From Streptomyces griseoviridis (GTDB taxonomy: Bacteria > Actinomycetota > Actinomycetes > Streptomycetales > Streptomycetaceae): a stretch of 64,000 nucleotides of DNA. The stretch covers positions 1 through 64,000 of the forward strand of contig BMSM01000020.1 of the NCBI GenBank assembly GCA_014649155.1, read 5' to 3'. The notes under the pieces are model-generated. The model worked only from the letters and a program-made list of their open reading frames with translations, was not told the origin of the DNA and did no database searches. Each line of letters opens with the position of its first letter. The first letter of the stretch is position 1. A program made the translations under genes and the position numbers. Below are positions 53,698 to 60,564 of this stretch, piece by piece.

Positions 53698-53742
53698 GTC
53701 AACCGTAGGTTGCGCCCCCTGGGGTGTCAACCATGGGTTGAC
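53698..53742. promoter_or_regulatory. tandem palindromic operator pair
   Basis: GTCAACC-GTA-GGTTGCG (53698-53714) and GTCAACC-ATG-GGTTGAC (53726-53742) lie right upstream of the HTH/Clp-N gene, 28 bp centre to centre. The second is a perfect 7-bp palindrome with a 3-base centre; the first has one mismatch. The spacing is near three helical turns, so cooperative binding by the HTH/Clp-N protein is likely. Confidence 0.75.
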
Positions 53743-53808
53743 AGTCGGATCGGCTGCCGGGAAGACACCGGGAGGAGTCCCGGCCGGCGGCCGTGGCACC
53801 ATCGCCGG

Positions 53809-54966
53809 GTGAGCAACACCAGCCCCGCCGGGACCGTCGACCGCGCCTTCCGGACCGCCCTGTACGACACCGGGGACGCCTCCCTCGACAGCGCGGCCTC
53901 CCTGCTCGCCGCCGATCCGGCGACGGACCCGGAAGTCGGCCGCCGGGGGCGGGAGTTCGTGGCCGGGGCCTGGCGGCGCGGCTGGCAGCCCGCCGACGTC
54001 CTACGCGTCGTACGGCGGGACCTGGACGACATCCACCTGCGGCTGGCCGCCGACCTGATCCGGGACCAGGCGGCGGACGACGGCCCGCGCGGCCCGCGCT
54101 GGGCGGCCCAGCTCGACGACCTCCCCGCCGGGGCGCCCGCGGGGGCGGCCCGCGTCGACCGTTTCGCGCGCGCCACCGCCGTACTGGAGCTGTACCGCCT
54201 GCTGCTGCGGCTGCCCGCGCTGGAACCGCTGGACGACCCGGAACCGACCGGCGCGGCCCCCGGTGAGCCGGACGGGCCGGGGCGGGGGCCGCGGACGCGC
54301 GCCCTCGCCCGCATCCGCGCGCTGCTGGCCAAGGCGGAGGCGACCGGCTACCCCGAGGAGGCGGAGGCGCTGAGCGCCAAGGCGCAGGAGCTGATGGCCC
54401 GGCACAGCGTCGACGAGGCGCTGCTCGCGGCCCGCGCGCCCGCGCCGGGCACCCCCGGGGCCTGCCGGCTCGGGGTGGAACCGCCGTACGAGCAGGCCAA
54501 GGCGGTGCTGCTGGACGCGGTGGCCGCGGCCAATCACTGCCGGGCGGTGTGGAACGAGGAGTTCGGTTTCTCCACCGTGGTCGGTTTCGAGACCGATCTC
54601 GCGGCGGTCGAGCTGCTGTACACGTCCCTGCTGGTGCAGGCCGAGACGGCGATGACCCGTGCGGAGGCCGCCCAGCGGGCCGGCGGCCGTAAGCGGACCA
54701 AGACCTTCCGGCAGTCGTTCCTGGCGGCGTACGCGCACCGCGTCGGCTCCCGGCTGCGGGCCGCCGCCGAGGTCCCGGCGGGGGAGGACCGGGAGCTGCT
54801 GCCGGTGCTCGCCTCCCGCGAGGTCGCGGTCACCGACCACCTGGCGCGGATGTTCCCGCGGACGGTCAGCACCCGGCTGCGGGGCGTCTCGGACGAGGCG
54901 GGCTGGACCGAGGGCATCCGCGCGGCCGACCGGGCGGCGGTGGACCGCCGGCCCCCGCTGCCCTGA
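53809..54966 (+). CDS. DUF2786 domain protein
   Basis: This 385-residue soluble protein has a central DUF2786 segment RTRALARIRALLAKAEATGYPEEAEALSAKAQELMARHSVDEALL near residues 163-207. After it comes ECAKA-like helical DUF7168-type sequence with YEQAKAVLLDAVAAANHCRAVWNEEFGFSTVVGFETDLAAVELLYTSLL. These domains occur in phage and bacterial proteins of unknown function, sometimes proposed to be zinc- or nucleic-acid-linked. GTG 53809 was chosen because the protein starts with a plausible MSNTSPAGT and GGAGGAG lies about 30 bases upstream, which is far, so translation initiation is weakly supported. It is divergent from the HTH/Clp-N gene and may share its operator. Confidence 0.85.
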   Translation: MSNTSPAGTVDRAFRTALYDTGDASLDSAASLLAADPATDPEVGRRGREFVAGAWRRGWQPADVLRVVRRDLDDIHLRLAADLIRDQAADDGPRGPRWAAQLDDLPAGAPAGAARVDRFARATAVLELYRLLLRLPALEPLDDPEPTGAAPGEPDGPGRGPRTRALARIRALLAKAEATGYPEEAEALSAKAQELMARHSVDEALLAARAPAPGTPGACRLGVEPPYEQAKAVLLDAVAAANHCRAVWNEEFGFSTVVGFETDLAAVELLYTSLLVQAETAMTRAEAAQRAGGRKRTKTFRQSFLAAYAHRVGSRLRAAAEVPAGEDRELLPVLASREVAVTDHLARMFPRTVSTRLRGVSDEAGWTEGIRAADRAAVDRRPPLP

Positions 54967-54992
54967 CCGGCCCGTCCGGTGCGGCCGGTCCA

Positions 54993-55174
54993 GGGCCTGT
55001 CGTTCGGATCGCGCCGGTGAGCGGGGCCTGGCACGCATCTGCCGCGTTGTCGTCACTCGCCGACGCTCCGTGTCGACTTCCTCCTCCGCCTCGCATCCGC
55101 ACGCGCCAGGCCCCGCTCACCGGCGCGAGGAAGGCACAGCCGATTCCCCGCGGCCTGATCCAAACGACAGGCCC
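54993..55174. repeat. dispersed nested-palindrome element, long copy
   Basis: This 182-bp element has outer 18-bp inverted repeats (54993-55010 and 55157-55174, one mismatch) and an inner perfect 21-bp inverted repeat (55011-55031 and 55106-55126). It lies between convergent genes. Its right part (55127-55174) matches the left part of the copy at 47778-47856 in reverse complement. It has no coding capacity and resembles a MITE or extragenic palindrome. Confidence 0.92.
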
Positions 55175-55202
55175 TACGCCGCCAACGTGCCGACCGCGCC
55201 GG

Positions 55203-55730
55203 TCAGTCGCCCATCTGCTGGAACGCGCTCACCGTCGCCCGCACGCCGTCCGCCCCGTCGGCCCGGGCCGCGACCGGGCCGTAGGACCAGGGGATCTCGT
55301 GGGTGCCGGAGGCGCCCGGCAGGGCGAAGCGGGCCACGCGGACGTCGAGGCTCCCGGCGTCCCCGTCGCCCCGTACATAGGTGACGGTGAAGGACGCGGC
55401 GGCCTCCTCGGCCAGGGTCAGTTTCCGGGCGGAGGCGCCCTCGTCGTGGCCGAGTTCCCGCGCGGCACCGTCCGCGGTGAGCGTCACCGCGGGGAAACCG
55501 TCGAGGACGCACTCGGCGCCGCGGTTGGTGAGGGTCACGGTGACGGTGCCGGTGTCGCCGGCGGCCGGCGCGGGGCTCGCCGCGACCTCGGTGCCCGACT
55601 CGCCGATCCGGCAGGCGGAACCGTCACCGCGGTCGTCGGTGCCACCGCCCTCGTCCGAGCAGGAGGTCAGGGGCAGCAGGAGCGCCGCGACGACGGTGGC
55701 GGCGACGGCGGTCGGCCGGGTGGTGCGCAT
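55203..55730 (-). CDS. DUF4232-type lipoprotein
   Basis: This 175-residue exported protein has signal peptide MRTTRPTAVAATVVAALLLPLTSC with lipobox LTSC. The mature part has the beta-sandwich pattern of DUF4232 proteins: GTVTVTLTNRGAECVLDGFPAVTLTADGAA, then AASFTVTYVRGD...GSLDVRVARFALPG and IPWSYGPVAA near the end. Two cysteines (SACRIG and AECVLDG) probably pair. DUF4232 proteins are abundant in Streptomyces and their role is unknown. ATG 55730 follows AGAGGA on the minus strand. The same frame is open into the upstream lipoprotein gene, but codon bias is poor in the segment joining them, so this is treated as a separate gene. Confidence 0.8.
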   Translation of the reverse strand: MRTTRPTAVAATVVAALLLPLTSCSDEGGGTDDRGDGSACRIGESGTEVAASPAPAAGDTGTVTVTLTNRGAECVLDGFPAVTLTADGAARELGHDEGASARKLTLAEEAAASFTVTYVRGDGDAGSLDVRVARFALPGASGTHEIPWSYGPVAARADGADGVRATVSAFQQMGD

Positions 55731-55885
55731 GAACGGGTCCTCTGGAGGCAGGTGTTCGGCCATCGGGCGAGGGGCAAGGTTACCCGCCCCGGTCGCCTTG
55801 GCCCGCCCGACCCCGGCAGGCTGTACCGGTCGCCCCCCCGTCGGCCTGGCCCAGGTCACCCCCGGCCCGTCCGACCCCTGCCCTC

Positions 55886-56474
55886 TCAGCCCCGCCGTGG
55901 GCAACCCGCTCGGCAGCTTGCCGTCCTCGGCCTTGACGTATGTCTCCGTGCCGAGGCTGCCTGACCAGTCGATCTCCAGGGTGGAGCCGTCGACCGACTC
56001 GACCGTCCCGGACGCCCGGTCCTTGTTCCCGTCCGTGCAGGTCAGGCGGATCGTCCGGGTGCCGTCCGCGGTGCCGGCGCCGCCGCTGCACACCGTCCCG
56101 CCCGTGGCGAAGAGGCCGGCCCGGGTGCCGGTGACCACCAGCGCGACCGCCTTGCCGCCGGCGGTGGCGAGCCAGCTGCCCTCCAGCTCACCGGCCGCGC
56201 CGGACGGAGAGGCCCCGGCGCTCCCGGTGTCCCCGCTGCCCCCGGAGGAGGACGCGGACGGAGAGCCGGAGGCACTCGTCCGCGCGCCCCCCGCTCCCTC
56301 GCCGTCCGACCCGCCGTCCCCGCCGCACCCGCCGAGCACCAGCACCCCGGCCAGCCCCGCCGCCGTCACCGCCGAGGCCCGCAGCGGGCGCCGCGCCCTC
56401 CCGGGAGCGGAGCCCGAGCCGGCCCCCGCCGCACACGTCCGACGCGCCGCCTCTTCCACCGTCACCTTCGTCAC
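55886..56474 (-). CDS. lipoprotein, probably frameshifted near its 3' end
   Basis: This exported protein has a long basic N-terminus, a hydrophobic stretch and lipobox LGGC (GLAGVLVLGGCGGDGGSD). A Ser/Gly linker (ASGSPSASSSGGSGDTG) and a beta-rich domain follow (GSWLATAGGKAVALVVTGTRAGLFATGGTVCSG...TIRLTCTDG...STLEIDWSGS). GTG 56474 follows GGAGC; the frame's earlier TTG is at 56486. In the sequence as given, no stop occurs until 55203, joining it to the DUF4232 gene. Removing one G from the GGGG run at about 55890-55893 would give a TGA at 55886-55888, right after LPTAG, where codon bias also ends. I therefore place the end there and suspect a frameshift or read-through. Confidence 0.6.
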
Positions 56475-56528
56475 CAAAAGCTCCAAGCTCCAGCGGACGG
56501 CCGGGACCGGCCCACGACAAGCCGCAAG

Positions 56529-56834
56529 CTACCAGGACGACTTGCGCACCCCGGGCAGATGTCCGGCATGCGCCTGTTCGCGCAGGGAGACGCGGGAGAG
56601 GCCGAAGGCGCGGAAGTAGCCGCGGGGGCGGCCGTCGGTCTGGTCGCGGTTGCGGACACGGGTGGCGCTGGCGTCGCGGGGCTGGCGGCGCAGTTCCCGC
56701 TGGGCGGCGTCGCGTTCGGCGTCCGTGGCGGACGGGCTGCGGACGATCTCCTTCAGCTCGGCGCGGCGGGCGGCGTAGCGGGCGACGATCCGCTGCCGCT
56801 GCTCGTTCTTCGCGATCTTGCTCTTCTTCGCCAT
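56529..56834 (-). CDS. rpsN: 30S ribosomal protein S14, zinc-free paralogue
   Basis: This 101-residue S14 has the family core (RNRDQTDGRPRGYFRAFGLSRVSLREQAHAGHLPGVRKSSW) but no cysteines at all, so it is the C-minus form that replaces the zinc-containing S14 when zinc is short. The N-terminal MAKKSKIAKNEQRQ matches the long S14 class. ATG 56834 shares one base with the rpmB stop (TGATG), so the pair is coupled. It is the second gene of the leftward arm of a divergent zinc-starvation ribosomal cluster. Confidence 0.96.
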   Translation of the reverse strand: MAKKSKIAKNEQRQRIVARYAARRAELKEIVRSPSATDAERDAAQRELRRQPRDASATRVRNRDQTDGRPRGYFRAFGLSRVSLREQAHAGHLPGVRKSSW

Positions 56835-57070
56835 CAGACCCGCACCCCCCGGGCGCGGATGCGGGCCACGGCCGCCTCGACGCCGATCGTGTCGACCGTC
56901 CTGATCGCCCGCGCGCTCAGCCGCAGCCGTACGTGCCGGCCCTCGCTCGGCAGCCAGTAGCGCTTGGTCTGGATGTTGGGGTCGAACCGGCGCGAGGTGC
57001 GCCGGTGGGAGTGGGAGATGCGGTTGCCGAAGCCGGGCTGGGCGCCGGTCAGCATGCAGTGCGCGGACAC
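56834..57070 (-). CDS. rpmB: 50S ribosomal protein L28, zinc-free paralogue
   Basis: This 78-residue L28 contains FGNRISHSHRRTSRRFDPNIQTKRYW and LRLSARAIRTVDTIG. It has only one cysteine (MSAHCMLTG) and lacks the CxxC pairs of the zinc form. GTG 57070 has CGAGGAGAGG upstream on the minus strand. It is the first gene of the leftward arm, coupled to S14. The promoter lies in the 71-bp gap with the Zur-box-like palindrome, which would repress it when zinc is plentiful. Confidence 0.96.
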   Translation of the reverse strand: MSAHCMLTGAQPGFGNRISHSHRRTSRRFDPNIQTKRYWLPSEGRHVRLRLSARAIRTVDTIGVEAAVARIRARGVRV

Positions 57071-57109
57071 GGTGACGTACCTCTCCTCGCAGGGGCCGAA
57101 GCCCTACTG

Positions 57110-57132
57110 TTAATGGGAATCATTTTCAGTAA
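57110..57132. promoter_or_regulatory. probable Zur operator
   Basis: TGGGAATCATTTTCA (57114-57128, within TTAATG...CAGTAA) is an AT-rich imperfect palindrome of the actinobacterial Zur type (TGAAAATGATTTTCA-like), set in GC-rich DNA. It lies exactly between the divergent zinc-free ribosomal genes, which are Zur-controlled in S. coelicolor. Confidence 0.88.
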
Positions 57133-57141
57133 GATACCAGC

Positions 57142-57306
57142 ATGGCACGCAACGAACTCCGTCCGGTCATCAAGCTGCGGTCCACCGCGGGGACCGGCTT
57201 CACCTACGTCACCCGCAAGAACCGCCGCAACGACCCGGACCGGCTGACCCTGCGCAAGTACGACCCGGTCGCCGGCCGGCACGTCGACTTCCGAGAGGAG
57301 CGCTGA
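57142..57306 (+). CDS. rpmG: 50S ribosomal protein L33, zinc-free paralogue
   Basis: This 54-residue L33 begins MARNELRPVIKLRSTAGTG and continues FTYVTRKNRRNDPDRLTLRKYDPVAGRHV. It has no cysteines, so it is the C-minus form. There is no ribosome binding site, but TAAGAT (57130-57135) lies 6 bases before the ATG, placing transcription start at or next to the ATG: a leaderless message, with the Zur-box-like palindrome covering the promoter. It is the first gene of the rightward arm (L33, L31, CobW-like, S18). Confidence 0.96.
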   Translation: MARNELRPVIKLRSTAGTGFTYVTRKNRRNDPDRLTLRKYDPVAGRHVDFREER

Positions 57307-57314
57307 GCACCGCC

Positions 57315-57563
57315 ATGCGCGAGGGAATCCACCCCGAGTACCGCCCGGTCGTCTTCCGCGACCGCGCCGCCGGCCACGCCTTCCTCACCCGCTCCACGAT
57401 GACGAGCGAGAAGACGATCGACTGGGAGGACGGGAACACCTATCCCGTCGTCGACGTCGAGATCTCGGACGCCAGCCATCCCTTCTACACCGGTACCGCC
57501 CGCGTCCTGGACACCGCCGGACGCGTGGAGCGCTTCGAGCGCCGGTACGGGAAGCAGGGCTGA
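57315..57563 (+). CDS. rpmE2: 50S ribosomal protein L31 type B
   Basis: This 82-residue L31 is the type B form: MREGIHPEYRPVVFRDRAAGHAFLTRSTMTSEKTIDWEDG, with the C-terminal HPFYTGTARVLDTAGRVERFERRYG. It has no cysteines, unlike zinc-binding L31. In zinc limitation it replaces the zinc form so that the metal is freed. ATG 57315 lies 8 bases after the L33 stop with GAGAGGAG inside the end of rpmG as ribosome binding site. Its stop overlaps the next ATG (TGATG). Confidence 0.96.
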   Translation: MREGIHPEYRPVVFRDRAAGHAFLTRSTMTSEKTIDWEDGNTYPVVDVEISDASHPFYTGTARVLDTAGRVERFERRYGKQG

Positions 57564-58777
57564 TGGCCGCGCGGAAGCTCCCCGTCGTGATCGTCGGCGG
57601 ACTGCACGCCGACGCCCGCCGGGCGGCCGTGGACCGGCTGCTGGCCGAGGTGCCCGGCAGCGTCGTACTCCACCACGACCTGGCGACCGCCGCCGCGGGC
57701 ACGGTCGTGCGGACGGTACGGGACGCCGGCGGGGTGCGGTCCGCCGGTGAGGCCCCGCTCGTCAACGACTGCGCCTGCTGCGCCCTGCGCGAGGACCTGG
57801 TGCCCGAGCTGGAACGGCTCGCGGACGCCGGGACCGTCCCGCTCGCCGTCGTCGAGCTGTGGGACTCCGTCGAGCCCAAGGCGATGGCGGAGGTGGTGAC
57901 GGCCGGCGGCCTCACCGTCACCGGCGTGATCACCGCCGTCGACCCGGCGCTGGTGCTGCCGTACCTCGCCAACGGCGACGACCTCGCCGAGGGCGGCCTC
58001 GCGGCGGCCGCCACCGACCAGCGCACGGTCGCCGACACCTTCGCGCGGCAGCTGGAGTACGCCCCCGTCCTGGCCGTCGCCGACTCCCCGGAGGCCGACG
58101 ACGAGGACCGTGAGCTGCTGGCCCAGCTCCACCCGACGGCCCGTCAGGTCCCGATCGGCCACGGCGGCCCGGCGGGCCCACCGTCCGGCCCGGCGGCGAC
58201 CGCGCCCGCGGACCCCTCCGGGTCCGCGGGGGCCACCCCCTCCGCCCTCGTGCGGGCCGCGTTCGCCGGGTTCGACGTCGAGGCCGCCGCGGCGGCCCAG
58301 CACCCGGCCTGTGCCCTGCTGCCCGCCGAGGCCGACGCGCACGGCGTCTCGACGCTGGTGTGGCACCGGCACCGCCCCTTCCACCCGGAGCGGCTCTACC
58401 AGGCGCTGGAGGACCTGACCTGTGCCGCGGCCCGCAGCCGGGGCCGGTTCTGGCTCGCCGACAAGCCGGACACGCTGCTGCACTGGGACGCGGCGGGCGG
58501 GGCGCTCTGCGTGGAGGGCGCGGGGCCGTGGCTCGCCTCGCTGCCGGACGCGGCCTGGGAGATGGTGCCGCCGGTGCGCCGCGCCGCCGCGGCCCTGGAC
58601 TGGCACCCCGAGCACGGCGACCGCTGCCAGCACCTCGTCTTCACCTCGCCCGGCCTCGACCGGGACGGGCTGGCGCGGCTGCTGGAGTCCTGCCTGCTCA
58701 CCGACGCCGAGTACGCCGCCGGACGGGACGCCTGGAAGCGGCTGCCGTCCGGCTTCGACACCCTCCTGGAGGTCTGA
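57563..58777 (+). CDS. CobW/COG0523-like protein with altered P-loop
   Basis: This 404-residue protein of the COG0523 metallochaperone family is in the zinc-starvation operon. The family CxCC metal-binding motif is present (VNDCACCALREDL), and a VELWDSVEPKAMAEVV segment follows. However, the N-terminal nucleotide loop reads VIVGGLHADARRAAV: the GxxxxGK[ST] lysine is missing, so GTP binding is doubtful. The C-terminal half resembles CobW_C (VWHRHRPFHPERLYQAL...FWLADKPDTLLHWDAAG). It probably delivers or holds zinc under starvation. ATG 57563 shares bases with the L31 stop; S18 follows within 6 bases. Confidence 0.9.
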   Translation: MAARKLPVVIVGGLHADARRAAVDRLLAEVPGSVVLHHDLATAAAGTVVRTVRDAGGVRSAGEAPLVNDCACCALREDLVPELERLADAGTVPLAVVELWDSVEPKAMAEVVTAGGLTVTGVITAVDPALVLPYLANGDDLAEGGLAAAATDQRTVADTFARQLEYAPVLAVADSPEADDEDRELLAQLHPTARQVPIGHGGPAGPPSGPAATAPADPSGSAGATPSALVRAAFAGFDVEAAAAAQHPACALLPAEADAHGVSTLVWHRHRPFHPERLYQALEDLTCAAARSRGRFWLADKPDTLLHWDAAGGALCVEGAGPWLASLPDAAWEMVPPVRRAAAALDWHPEHGDRCQHLVFTSPGLDRDGLARLLESCLLTDAEYAAGRDAWKRLPSGFDTLLEV

Positions 58778-58783
58778 CCCGCC

Positions 58784-59017
58784 ATGCCCCGCACGAGCGA
58801 ACGCAAGCCCCTGAAGTCCCGGCCGAACCCCCTGGACCAGGCGGGGATCACGTACATCGACTACAAGGACGTCGATCTGCTGCGCAGGTTCATCTCCGAC
58901 CGCGGCAAGATCCGCAGCCGCCGGGTCACCCGGGTCACCTCCCAGCAGCAGCGGCAGCTCGCCGCGGCGATCAAGAACGCCCGGGAGATGGCCCTGCTGC
59001 CCTACGCCGGTCGCTGA
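58784..59017 (+). CDS. rpsR: 30S ribosomal protein S18, zinc-free paralogue
   Basis: This 77-residue S18 contains NPLDQAGITYIDYKDVDLLRRFISDRGKIRSRRVTRVTSQQQRQLAAAIKNAREMALLPY. It lacks the cysteines of the zinc form, so it is the C-minus paralogue (rpsR2 type). It is the last gene of the rightward arm, ATG 58784, 6 bases after the CobW-like stop. A terminator follows. It completes a set of five zinc-free ribosomal proteins in this cluster (S14, L28, L33, L31, S18). Confidence 0.96.
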   Translation: MPRTSERKPLKSRPNPLDQAGITYIDYKDVDLLRRFISDRGKIRSRRVTRVTSQQQRQLAAAIKNAREMALLPYAGR

Positions 59018-59042
59018 CCGCCCGCATCCACCGTCGTCCGTA

Positions 59043-59074
59043 CCGGGGACCCGCCCACACCGGCGGGTCCCCGG
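59043..59074 (+). terminator. intrinsic terminator after the zinc-responsive cluster
   Basis: A perfect 13-bp stem (59043-59055 with 59062-59074) with a 6-base loop followed by TGTTGTTG, 26 bases after the S18 stop. Confidence 0.85.
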
Positions 59075-59199
59075 TGTTGTTGCATGATCAACGAATCGAG
59101 GGGCAGACGAGGGAACGGGTGGCGGCGGCGAGGCGTCACTTACGACAGGATTCCCGCAGCCTCGGGGCGGTGTCGGCTGTAACCGAGGGACCACCCCGC

Positions 59200-59227
59200 G
59201 TGCACGTGCATTTGCGCATGCAGATGC
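59200..59227. promoter_or_regulatory. GTGCACGTGCAT motif upstream of DUF397 gene
   Basis: A GTGCACGTGCATTTGC block (59200-59215) followed by GCATGCAGATGCC forms an imperfect palindrome about 85-110 bases before the DUF397 gene. The same block occurs in reverse complement at 60306-60338 between the HATPase and XRE genes, suggesting a shared regulator. Confidence 0.6.
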
Positions 59228-59309
59228 CCGTGAACAGGGCTATGATCCGGATCAGTTGACCATGCATCAATGGCCACACCAGCCACAGTGCGACACCGGG
59301 GAGCGGCCT

Positions 59310-59552
59310 GTGAACCACGACGTGTACAACGGCATCGCCGCAACGGACCTGCACGGCGTGGCCTGGCAGAAGAGCCGGCACAGCAACTCGCAGGGGTCCT
59401 GCGTGGAGTTCGCCCGGCTCCCCGGCGGCGAGGTGGCCGTGCGCAACTCCCGCTTCCCCGACGGCCCGGCGCTGGTCTACACCCGCGCCGAGATCGAGGC
59501 GATGCTGCTGGGTATCAAGGACGGGGAGTTCGACCACCTGGTCACGGGGTGA
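59310..59552 (+). CDS. DUF397 small acidic protein
   Basis: This 80-residue protein has the DUF397 pattern: VAWQKSRHSNSQGSCVEFARLPGGEVAVRNSRFPDGPALVYTRAEIEAMLLGIKDGEFDHL. In Streptomyces these small proteins pair with XRE regulators carrying DUF5753 (as in the whiJ and abaA loci) and are thought to antagonise them. GTG 59310 has GGGGAG upstream at the right distance; earlier in-frame codons lack this. Together with the HATPase (59679-60233) and XRE (60565-61425) genes it forms an abaA/whiJ-type set. Confidence 0.9.
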   Translation: MNHDVYNGIAATDLHGVAWQKSRHSNSQGSCVEFARLPGGEVAVRNSRFPDGPALVYTRAEIEAMLLGIKDGEFDHLVTG

Positions 59553-59678
59553 CGGCGCGGCCCGCCCGCCCGCCCGGCCGTCGTGCGGGCCGACGGGGGA
59601 ACCGCCCCGCGTGACGCGCTCGGAGGACTGCCGCCGTGACGCGCGTAGAAACGCGGCACGGCAGCGGCGTGCGGCAGT

Positions 59679-60233
59679 TCACCCGGCGGGCGGTTCCGGG
59701 ACCCGGAACAGGGCCCAGACGACCTTGCCCGGCAGGGTGCCGGTCAGTGGGTACCAGCCCCAGCTGTCGCTGAAGGACTCCACCAGGAACAGGCCGCGCC
59801 CGGACTCCGCCGCGAAGTCCTCCGCCGTACGCACCACCGGACCGTCCTCGCTCGGATCGCGCACCGCGCACACCAGCCGCCCGGTCCAGCGCATGAGGTG
59901 CAGCCGCACCGGACCGAACCCGCCGGCCCGCGCCTGCTGGTCGCCGCGCCCGTACGCGTCGCGGCGCCCGGCCCCGTCCGCCGGCCGCCCGCCCTCCGGC
60001 AGGGCGTGCCGCAGGGCGTTGGTGACGAGTTCCGAGACCACCAGGCAGATGTCGTCGAAGCGGTCGCCCGTGGGCCAGCCGTCGAGCGTGCGGCGGGTGA
60101 ACCGGCGTGCCTCGCGCACCGCTTCGTGGCGGGGCGGCAGGGCGCAGGAGGCGGCGCTGGAGACGTGCGCGGGGTCCATCGGCGGAAGGCCCTGCCGTGA
60201 CGGCTCGAGCATGGTCGATCCATTCGTCCCCAT
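59679..60233 (-). CDS. HATPase-domain anti-sigma-like protein
   Basis: This 184-residue protein has a GHKL ATPase fold: N-box FDDICLVVSELVTNALRHALP near residues 65-85, a VCAVRDPSED segment with the adenine-contacting Asp, and the G-box ESGRGLFLVESFSDSWGW. All ATP-site residues look intact, unlike the BldG partner at 35268-35702. Such RsbW-like proteins accompany XRE/DUF397 pairs in Streptomyces. ATG 60233 follows GGGAGTG; an earlier in-frame start at 60335 would run into the motif at 60306-60338. It is divergent from the XRE gene. Confidence 0.9.
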   Translation of the reverse strand: MGTNGSTMLEPSRQGLPPMDPAHVSSAASCALPPRHEAVREARRFTRRTLDGWPTGDRFDDICLVVSELVTNALRHALPEGGRPADGAGRRDAYGRGDQQARAGGFGPVRLHLMRWTGRLVCAVRDPSEDGPVVRTAEDFAAESGRGLFLVESFSDSWGWYPLTGTLPGKVVWALFRVPEPPAG

Positions 60234-60564
60234 GCGAGGCACTCCCGGAATTCGCGGTCGTAGCGAGGCGGCGCGGTGGTGCGGGACCATGGTTTCGGAT
60301 GCGCAGGGCAGATGCAAGGGCAGATGCACGTGCACGTGACCGAAATGGGCCTACCCGTACCGCTTGCAGGTCAAATTTTCCGCCATCTTCACCTCTCCGC
60401 CCCGGTGTCGTCTCGGTCGGTCCTTGCCTGTTCCTGGACCGTTCCTGGCCTTTTCCTGTGCCTTTCCTTTGGCTCGACTCCGTTTGTGTAATCGGACGAG
60501 TACTGCTCGGAGTGTTTTAGTGGCAGACTTCGGCCCTTGAAGACGGTTGGGGAGGCTGGCGAAC
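60234..60564. promoter_or_regulatory. divergent HATPase / XRE regulatory region
   Basis: This 331-base region has no gene. A block at 60306-60338 contains two copies of GGGCAGATGCA and then CGTGCACGTG; its reverse complement matches the block before the DUF397 gene. The part 60360-60560 is AT-richer, and CGAG-N5-CTCG occurs at about 60497-60509. GGGGAGG lies 12 bases before the XRE GTG. Confidence 0.55.
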
